This document shows, one piece after another, positions 57,231 through 64,000 of a DNA stretch of 64,000 bases. Each line of letters opens with the position of its first letter. The stretch's first letter is position 1. The DNA is from Athripsodes cinereus. Its lineage: Eukaryota; Arthropoda; Insecta; Trichoptera; Leptoceridae. Position numbers and translations under genes: made by a program. The notes below the pieces were generated by a model, which was not told the origin of the DNA, made no database searches, and was given only the letters and a program-made list of their open reading frames with translations. Location of the stretch: the NCBI GenBank assembly GCA_947579605.1, contig OX388319.1, positions 2,480,001 to 2,544,000 on the forward strand, written 5' to 3'.

Positions 57231-57824
57231 TTTACTTCACATTGATTACAAGCAAATTTACGCGAAAATATATATCAATCAAGTAGGTACGACCATACAA
57301 AGGCCAATTTTATCACAGAAGGACGATCCCAGAATAAATAAGTATTTTATTACTTTTCAACAAATGTTTTGAACGTCTTGTAAGAAGCTATATTAAATTA
57401 ATTTGAGAGAGAGAAAGTTTTAAGATTATTTGCTTCGAGAATAAATGCCTTCTGAAGAAATTGGATGTTAAGTTTTATAAACGCGTCACCAATTATTTAT
57501 AGATATTAAGCGCCAACGTTCTCAGCAAAGATCTGTAGTATTTGCAATATATGTATGAGAGACGATGGTCCTATCCGGGCTACGATTTAAAATATCAAAC
57601 AACAATTGATCGAAATGAGCACCGATGTGTCATAGACACTGTAAGTGGTGGACTTAATTTTCTTCTTTCATTAGACACTATTTTTACGACAGCAATATAT
57701 GAACGTTGAGAATGTCGCTTAAAAGGTGAATTGTTTGCCACTTAATTGCACAACAGGATTGGAATGACAATAGCTGGTCACAAATATAAGAGAAGAACAT
57801 TCAATGTGGATTTCAGACGCCAAA

Positions 57825-58085
57825 CAAAAGTTATCTGCGATTGTATTGCAAAACTAAAATGATAATAGACAGGTCATCTACTAAGACAAGAATGGACAAA
57901 TGGGCAACTAGAGTTCTAAAATGGAGGCTTTGGGATGAGAGAAGAATAATAGGTTGTCCCCAGAAAAGATAATGATATAATATTACCTGTCACGGGTAGG
58001 AAATGGGCAGGAATGGCTCAAAAAAGATTAGCATTAAAGAATATGGAGGAGGCTTATATCCAGCAGTGGAAAAATGCCTGATAAA
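57825..58085 (+). pseudogene. RTE-type LINE C-terminal fragment with frameshifts
   Basis: Pieces in different frames: SDAKQKLSAIVLQN, KTRMDKWATRVLKWRLWDER, VTGRKWAGMAQKRLALKNME and EEAYIQQWKNA-type end (GGAGGCTTATATCCAGCAGT). The order equals that of RTE ORF2 C-termini. At least two shifts and a small deletion. Confidence 0.75.
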
Positions 58086-58349
58086 AAAATAGGAAAAAGA
58101 GATATTAAGCTCTAAATGGAAGAGGTTCGTTTTCAACCTGTGCTCTCATTGAACCACATATTAATAAATTAAGGAATAATTATACATAGTATGTAGTGTT
58201 GGAATATTTTTAGAATCTTTGAAAATATAGTCAAGCAAAGTTATGACATGGCAGTTTCCTCTAGATGTCTCTCACAAAACGTTTGCTTCCTAAACATTCC
58301 ATGAATGCTATTTGTTGGTGCCGCTTCTCTAAGTTCACTCTTCCGGTTT

Positions 58350-58664
58350 TTAGAATTGTACTACTGCTTCTACCAAAAGGGTTAAAACGCGGGGGCAAGT
58401 TGCGGAATAAATCAGAGGAAACGTCGAGGTTTTAACATAAAGATCCAATAAATTATATGCCTCCTGTTGGATGGGGGAGAGAAACGAATTCTCGAAGGCA
58501 TTTTTCAAAGACATACGCACACATGCGTTCGCAGACCTAAGGCCTAAGTGGTTCCGCGCGTACTCATTTGTATAAATGTCTTCGCTTGAATCGTCAACAC
58601 TTATAATAGATTGGAAAAAATCTGTAATACATAGGTACACGTGCCTACACTTACAACAATTCAC
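58350..58664 (-). CDS. Unrecognised ORF, 104 codons
   Basis: Runs from ATG 58664 to the stop at 58350. Composition is more balanced than the AT-rich chance ORFs around it (SSEDIYTNEYARNHLGLRSA, NAFENSFLSPIQQEAYNLLD). No domain, signal peptide or membrane segment is obvious. CpG-richer than its flanks. It may be an exon, a transposon relic or chance. I do not assign a function. Confidence 0.25.
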   Translation of the reverse strand: MNCCKCRHVYLCITDFFQSIISVDDSSEDIYTNEYARNHLGLRSANACVRMSLKNAFENSFLSPIQQEAYNLLDLYVKTSTFPLIYSATCPRVLTLLVEAVVQF

Positions 58665-58736
58665 TAGAATAGAACGACAGAAAGTGAATTATTCTATTTA
58701 TGTTAATTAGAACTGTTGATACCCAGACAATAGTTG

Positions 58737-58975
58737 TTCTGTGGAGCAGTTGACAAATACTTGGTCTCCCACTCTTTCCGTTAGTTTTCGAGTGTCCTTT
58801 AAAAGGAAGGTGCTCGAGAAAATTCAGACGTTTTACGTCTTGAATTCAGCGATGAATTTGCCACAAATCCGGCATGTCTTTATTTTTGTTGACACTGAGA
58901 GGACAGCTTGCATGTCTATTACATTCGACTGATCTGCTGGCTACCTCATTTGTGGGGTATGCCGTGATGGTGACT
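58737..58975 (+). mobile_element. SINE family A, near full length
   Basis: TTCTGTGGAGCAGTTGACAA, CTTGGTCTCCCACTCTTTCC, AAAAGGAAGGTGCTCGAGAA, ATCTGCTGGCTACCTCATTT, GTGGGGTATGCCGTGATGGT, followed by a TAG-rich tail at 58980-59000. Confidence 0.75.
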
Positions 58976-59000
58976 ACACTACTAAGTAGTAGTAGTAGAA

Positions 59001-59690
59001 TCTTATATTAATATCCGATTTTCAATAGAGAAATCTCGGCTGGGGCATTTCATTTCAAATCACCAAGAAAAAATGCAAAAAGTAACCCATCACTTCCGAT
59101 TTTTATTTACAAGTTGCTATGACCAAGTTATGAAACCATGCCAAATTTTTTTGGTCTAGGTCAAATACTTTCCAAGTTATCGGGGTTCAAAGTTTACCGG
59201 CGAGGTCCGATTTTGTCAACATCGACGTTGTGCCGCTGAAGAGAAAAAAAATCATAGCTCAGTTAATCCTTAATATTTTCGTGTGATATTTTTACCATTT
59301 ATTCTGTGATATGTACTGATGATATAAAAAAATATTTTGATGTGATATGTTGTTTTGAAAAAATTTAAATAAATATTATTCGCAAATTTTGAGGTTAGAA
59401 AACATGACTTTTTCAAAGTTAAATATGAAGAAGAGGCAGTATGGTTACCAAATTGTTTTTTCTTTATAAGTGTACCATAAAGATCAATCTAATAGGTTAT
59501 GAAAGAAAATTTGTGGTTTTTTGCTTGCCTGAGCCGCAGTTCGCCTGTTTTACACCCTCACTTTTCAGTACAATACACATCATCGGAGATAGTGTAATTG
59601 GAGTCGTAAATCTATTTATGTCTACATAAAAAGCTACACTCGTTACATTTATTGGATATACACCATAACATAACTTTTTACAAATGATAA
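59001..59690. other. No confident feature
   Basis: No repeat pairing. An open minus frame extends from the possible exon at 59698-59814 to about 59497, but it reads past a good GTAAGT donor, so the extension is doubtful. Confidence 0.35.
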
Positions 59691-59697
59691 AACTTAC

Positions 59698-59814
59698 AGA
59701 TGTCCTCTCTGCGCCAATTATTGAGATATTTTCAGACATTTCAGATTCAAAACACGAAGCTTGATTTACAATCAACAGAAACCCAAATTCTTGTTTTGAC
59801 ACACTGCCTGATAC
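59698..59814 (-). CDS. Possible internal exon (39 codons)
   Basis: On the minus strand, AATATACAG precedes 59814 and a consensus donor ATCT|GTAAGTTTT follows 59698; the segment between is open and phase 0 at both ends. It reads KQEFGFLLIVNQASCFESEM then SENISIIGAERTS. Codon use is balanced compared with the surroundings. No family recognised. The acceptor lacks a strong pyrimidine tract, so chance remains plausible. Confidence 0.3.
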
Positions 59815-59878
59815 CTGTATATTAAATAATTACTTATGTTGTGAAGATAGAGTAGCTTGGCAGCCATATTTGAACCAT

Positions 59879-60190
59879 GGACTTTTCACTCGAAGACCGA
59901 AATCTTTCCATCACGGAATCANNNNNNNNNNNNNNNNNNNNNNNNNNNNNNNNNNNNNNNNNNNNNNNNNNNNNNNNNNNNNNNNNNNNNNNNNNNNNNN
60001 NNNNNNNNNNNNNNNNNNNNNNNNNNNNNNNNNNNNNNNNNNNNNNNNNNNNNNNNNNNNNNNNNNNNNNNNNNNNNNNNNNNNNNNNNNNNNNNNNNNN
60101 NNNNNNNNNNNNNNNNNNNNNTCGGTTTCCAGTTCTCTCATTTCGGAGTCTCTTCGTCTTCGCGGCACAAGCATAATATTGCTTGCTGTA
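59879..60190. CDS. Coding-like sequence on both sides of the assembly gap
   Basis: Left of the gap, plus strand, ACCATGGAC gives MDFSLEDRNLSITES in a good start context. Right of it, one plus frame reads SSSLISESLRLRGTSIILLA just before a GTAAGA donor at about 60188. On the minus strand the same DNA reads MLVPRRRRDSEMRELETE before the gap and DSVMERFRSSSEKSMVQIWL after it. The gap length is not reliable, so frames cannot be joined and I cannot choose a strand. GC content is above the local mean. A short exon is possible; function unknown. Confidence 0.3.
59922..60121. other. Assembly gap (200 N)
   Basis: Exactly 200 N, a round placeholder size. ORFs drawn through it are not evidence of coding. 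Confidence 1.
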
Positions 60191-60319
60191 AGAGTACTTG
60201 GAGTGTTTCTAGGCTACAAATCTTTACGATTGCCCAAAATGAAAATATCTCAATACATTTCACAAAAGATTAATTTAAATCTATTATGTTGTTATGATTG
60301 TCCATATCCGTGGTAGTTT

Positions 60320-60602
60320 CAAAGTCACTCCCATCGGTGAAAAAATAACCGAAAACCGATTAAGATGATACGGGCACATCTTGAGACAACCACAAGATAA
60401 CATGATCAAAAAAACAATGGACATAGAAGTAGGACCCAGAAGACCAGGCAGACCAGTGACCACCTGGATGTCCACAATTCCAGGGACATGAAGGAGGCAA
60501 AGTTGCGCTCGGAGGATGCAGGGGACCGGAAAACTTGGAAGATGAGGACTAGGAGAGCCGACTCCAAGTAAATGGGATAAAGGCGAGGGCGAAGAAGAAG
60601 AT
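60320..60602 (+). pseudogene. LINE ORF2 C-terminus and (GAA)n 3' end
   Basis: One frame reads KITENRLR, a stop where Trp is expected, YGHILRQPQDNMIKKTMDIE and GPRRPGRPVTTWMSTI; a shifted frame continues RDMKEAKLRSEDAGDRKTW to MRTRRADSK and a stop. Tail GATAAAGGCGAGGGCGAAGA with AAGAAG. Same family as 6221-6360 and 41114-41245. Confidence 0.8.
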
Positions 60603-60832
60603 GTTGTTAAGATTGAAAAAGGAAAACAACTATAGCTTTTGGGGTAAAAGTATCAGAACGTGATCCCATGCTATGAAATTTGTTACAAAAAAAAAAAAAG
60701 GAAAAATTAACTCGGCGTTGTCAGCTTAGTAATAGCACAATCACAGTTGTTTTGATTAATAATAGCCACTGTATATTTTATTGCTAACGTTTTTGTTCCT
60801 TAAATATATCTCTTTATTATTGTTTAGAACAA

Positions 60833-60853
60833 GGGAGGGAGGGGGACGGGGGG
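60833..60853 (+). other. G-quadruplex-type motif
   Basis: GGG A GGG A GGGGG AC GGGGGG, four G runs with loops of 1-2 nt. It satisfies the usual G3+N1-7 rule and is surprising in DNA this AT-rich. The next 250 bp (CGAGAGAATGGGGAAG, AACCCCGCCTTCTCGAGACG) are also GC-richer and repeat-free. Confidence 0.85.
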
Positions 60854-61375
60854 TGGCGAGAGAATGGGGAAGATAAACGGATTAAAGCGGAAGTCATTTA
60901 TCGCGGTTTAGGAAACAAAAACAAAGATTAACCCCGCCTTCTCGAGACGCAGAAAGAAAAACAATAAAAAGGGTTGAGAATTTTTCCGATAATTAGGAAG
61001 GTATAAACAGTACTAGATGTAAATATTCGCGTCAAGATAAAAAAGAATGTTGAAAAAACACAAATGAACGTAGAAAAAAAAACAAAAGAGGCTCGCGCCA
61101 GACCGGAGTAAGAATAATATTAAATTTACAAGTGAAATAATAAATCTTGTTTACGCAAACAAACGACTATTTTTTGGTCGACGTAAATCATAAATTGCGC
61201 TACGGTAGTAAGGGGGGCAGTAGTAGTCTGGGGCAAATGTGGCTTAGGAGGGCAAAGGGTGTTCGGTACTATTAGTATTATTATTTGAGAAAGGCGAGAA
61301 TTTAAGAAAGCGTTTTGTAGATGGTGTATCGTTATTATTTTAGGAATAGTATAATATGGGTACCTACGTACATGT

Positions 61376-61600
61376 GTGGCGTTTAAGAACATCGCAAGGA
61401 AATTGAATCTATTTACTGCAGAGACGACCATTCACGACCGTGTTAATCGTTTGAGGAAACCAATAAGGACAGTTTGGGATGATTTTGCTATGGTTGTTCT
61501 CAACAGTCTTAAGAATGTCTCAAAAAAACATATACCTACTTGTAAAAATCGCTTGATTTTTTACGTAGAAGATAAAATTAAACCATTAGATAAAATTGAC
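61376..61600 (+). CDS. Unrecognised open frame
   Basis: From about 61358 a plus frame is open to the SINE A scrap at 61620: FKNIARKLNLFTAETTIHD, RVNRLRKPIRTVWDDFAMVV, LNSLKNVSKKHIPT. The charged, helical look is more protein-like than neighbouring ORFs, but it lacks an ATG (GTG is the nominal start) and a clear acceptor, and no family is recognised. It may be an exon relic or transposon piece. Confidence 0.25.
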
Positions 61601-61619
61601 CAATCCTGGATATTTACAT

Positions 61620-61705
61620 GGCATCAAGAGGTCTGCTTGAATGTTCATGCAGCTTGTTTTCTGATTACCCCACTTGTTTAAAATGTCATGATGGTATGGT
61701 AAAGA
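61620..61705 (+). repeat. SINE family A, 3' end, diverged
   Basis: GGCATCAAGAGGTCTGCTTG, TTCATGCAGCTTGTTTTCTG, TACCCCACTTGTTTAAAATG and TCATGATGGTATGGTAAAG. Confidence 0.6.
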
Positions 61706-61784
61706 TAGATAGATAAATATAATTTGTCATCTTCGAATAAAATACAAGTTGAAACTAATTATTACAGTTGATTGATGTCAAAAG

Positions 61785-61885
61785 TGGTTGGTTGGCAGAA
61801 ATTGCCCACGGCAATAAACCCGCCATTTGAAATATTTTTTTTTCAATAAAGTTTTTATTTATTTATTTATTTATTTATTGATTGT
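61785..61885 (+). repeat. Family E copy with TTTA-repeat tail
   Basis: GTTGGTTGGCAGAAATTGCC, GGCAATAAACCCGCCATTTG, then AATAAAGTTTTTATTTATTT. The block spacing equals the other family E copies. Confidence 0.6.
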
Positions 61886-62734
61886 GTGTACATATGTAGG
61901 CATGTTCAGATGACCTGAATGTTTGTAAGTTAGTCTTTTAAATAAATTGTGGCGCATGATTTTGGATGATGGTTGTCCCTTAAAAGATTTACTTACCTTT
62001 TTCCTTTACTTATATAATTATTTTATTATTTTGTGTTTTGTGCTTATAAATAAAAGCTACATACAATAAATTGCTTATTCCCTGGAACCAATTTCTTCTA
62101 CAAACTTGTATATAAGTGTGACATTGTTTAACAATAACAGAGATTGAAAACTAATTACAAAAATTATGTCTAGTAAAAAAATAGTTAATAATGAGTGTTA
62201 TGTTCACTTATTTTGTAATCATTCCAATTTTGAAATGTTAGAACACGGCATGACGGCGTTTGAGTTTAAGCGACTCTAGCAAAGCGATTTGGGATTCGAG
62301 CCTCCCTACTTAACCCAAAATGAACACGGTTTGAAAGTTAAGATACATAAATCGTTATTACAATATTATACTTGACTAACCATTTGTTAGAACGAGTACT
62401 TAAGAAAAAAATTGAATGAAACTTTTTAGGATTGACGCAACAAACGATGCCGTGAATGTATCATGAATAAGTTATGCCCACACTTGATATTATCATGGTT
62501 TTCTGTATTAATAATAAAATAACTACCTTTTACAGCTCCTCTTACCTTCCTACCAGTAATAATAAAGATACAATTAAAGACGAAACGGATAACCGGTATT
62601 TATCCGGTATCTGGTCCATTCAGCATAGCTCATAGTCCATTCGGACGAAAAAATATAAAAAATAAAGTCAAGTGACACCTTAATAAACAAAAAATATGAC
62701 ATTATTTATTGACAAGCGTATGTAACCCGGCATC
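61886..62734. other. No gene seen
   Basis: A weak tRNA-like word (GATTTGGGATTCGAGCCTCC near 62288) is isolated. CCCGGCATCGCTCGGG at 62727-62742 is a short inverted repeat of a kind often seen in insect transposon ends, just before the tandem array. Confidence 0.4.
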
Positions 62735-63440
62735 GCTCGGGTTTAATTAAATAGAAAACCTTGCAAATACATGGGTTAAAACAACAAAATCTTATTGAAA
62801 AAAAAATGGAGTAAGCACTTATGTGGATAAAAGAAGTAAAAAGCTCTTCCCAATGAGAAAACTTAATTTTTGACTCCCTACATGCCCATATCTTAGTAAC
62901 AATAAATAGGTAGGTACCCACATCATAAAAAGCATTGCAAATCTCTTCTTAATGAAAAATCTTGAAGTTTGATACCTCACATGCCCATATTTAGTTAAAA
63001 AAAATAGGTAGGTACCTACATCGAAAAAAGTGCTGAAAAACTCTTCCCAATGAAAAATCATGAAGTTTGATACCTCACATGCCCATATTTAGTTAAAAAA
63101 AATAGTTAGGTACCTACATCGAAAAAAGTGCTGAAAAACTCTTCCCAATGAAAAATCATGAAGTTTGATACCTCACATGCCCATATTTAGGTAAAAAAAA
63201 ATAGGTAGGTAGGTACCTACATCGAAAAAAGTGCTCTCTCTGAAAAACTCTTCCCAATGAAAAATCATGAAGTTTGATACCTCACATGCCCATACTTAGG
63301 TAAAAAAAATAGGTAGGTACCTATATCGAAAAAAGTGCTAAAAACCTCTTCCCATTGAAAAATCTTGAAGTTTGACACCTCAGATGTTCACATTTATGTA
63401 AAAAAATAATAAGTAGGCACCTACATGGAAAAAAAAGTAC
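62735..63440. repeat. Tandem array of about 98-104-bp units
   Basis: Six or so units, each with AACTCTTCCCAATGAAAAAT, GAAGTTTGATACCTCACATG, CCCATATTTAG, an A run, TAGGTAGGTACCTACATCGA. Units near 63031 and 63129 start 98 bp apart. The central ones are nearly identical, the outer ones diverged, as in arrays growing by unequal exchange. Minus-strand ORFs through it are repeats of themselves. Confidence 0.9.
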
Positions 63441-64000
63441 TAACAACAAAAAAAATTGTAGGCACATAAATGTTAAAATATTATAATTGTCCACATTCGA
63501 ATTTGTATTTTTGGTTTGCAGTGCATAAATGGGTATTTGCTATAAAATTAAAAAAAGTCAAGAATAAATTGTCACCTAAGTATTTACTCTTTATTCCCAA
63601 AAAACCTTTATTATCTGCATCCTTCAATATTTCAGAATATTTTACTATCAAATATTTCATAATTTATGTAAAAAAATATTAGGTGCAAATAAATAGGTTC
63701 CCACTCCTTGAAAATCATTTAACATTGTTTATGGATTTTATAGGTAAAACTATTATTATTCTACAGTATAGTTTTCTATGGTTTCATAATGCCTTCCATT
63801 ATGAAAATAGCCCAATATGTCAAAAATATGCAATTTTTATTCACGTAATTCAAGAGCTTTTCTCATTAGCAAACACGATATTTTATTACGAAAATGAACC
63901 CTAAATATTTAGTTTCAGAATTGTTGTATTTATTGTTACATCCATTTTGATATTAATTCAATACAATGAAAAATGTTTGACTGTGAATATTGCTATTTAC
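63441..64000. other. No gene seen
   Basis: Two AT-rich ORFs of 70 and 73 codons (63470-63682, 63683-63904) follow each other in frame proximity but have no domain and are rich in F, I, N, K, as expected by chance. Confidence 0.4.

Noticed and set aside
59857..60316. ORFs of 87-148 codons through the gap
   Set aside because: Most of their length is N; only the flanking 15-50 codons carry information, treated separately with low confidence.
62270..62320. Possible tRNA or SINE head (GGGATTCGAGCCTCC)
   Set aside because: No cloverleaf could be drawn and no SINE body follows.

Overview
This is a very AT-rich insect nuclear window with no recognisable host gene. The organism is probably a moth or butterfly. 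I base that on the many short GTAGGTAC/TAGGTACCTA motifs, the dense tRNA-derived SINEs, RTE-type LINE 3' ends, hAT/Harbinger elements and fold-back MITEs, and the absence of any bacterial-type operon. The order Lepidoptera is an inference from repeat style, not proof. One 200-base assembly gap lies at 59922-60121.

The clearest object is a complete PIF/Harbinger transposon at 36460-39757, flanked by the 3-bp target duplication TTA. It encodes two intron-containing genes on opposite strands: a DDE transposase (+) and a MADF/BESS-like accessory protein (-). The transposase exon 2 lies wholly inside the MADF intron, and the MADF exon 2 lies wholly inside the transposase intron. The two splice acceptors face away from each other across 30 bp. 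Both reading frames look intact. The element sits inside a tRNA-derived SINE, and an uninterrupted copy of that SINE at 42771-43010 shows the empty site.

The rest is layered repeat sequence. 1-5000: little beyond one TIR element (3055-3770). 5000-9000: MITE, hAT-like element, LINE scraps, SINE. 9000-13300: mostly unassigned. 13300-21400: a repeat interrupted by a poly(A) retroposon, LINE ends, a second hAT-like element, a palindromic MITE, and a second TIR-element copy. 21400-31100: LINE tails, a 213-bp-arm fold-back element with 11-bp target duplications, SINE family A copies. 31100-36460: a TIR element carrying a 190-bp tandem array, then LINE 3' ends. 39760-45000: SINE and LINE fragments. 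45000-49700: the quietest stretch, with a CpG-richer patch at about 45650-45790 that may be a promoter. 49700-58100: a perfect 178-bp palindrome, a GC-rich MITE nested in a TIR element, LINE coding fragments, and a hAT-like element with a LINE and a MITE inside it. 58100-64000: a few unplaced ORFs, possible exons by the gap, a LINE tail, a G-quadruplex-type run and a roughly 100-bp tandem array.

For dispersed repeats I use local family letters: A (about 253-bp retroposon with TAG-type tail), B and C (tRNA-derived SINEs), D (TIR element), E (retroposon ending near CAATGTACAGTAAAGAATGA), F, G and H (unclassified), and P (palindromic MITE). Coordinates of degenerate repeats are approximate. The Harbinger, SINE A, fold-back and palindrome borders were read base by base.
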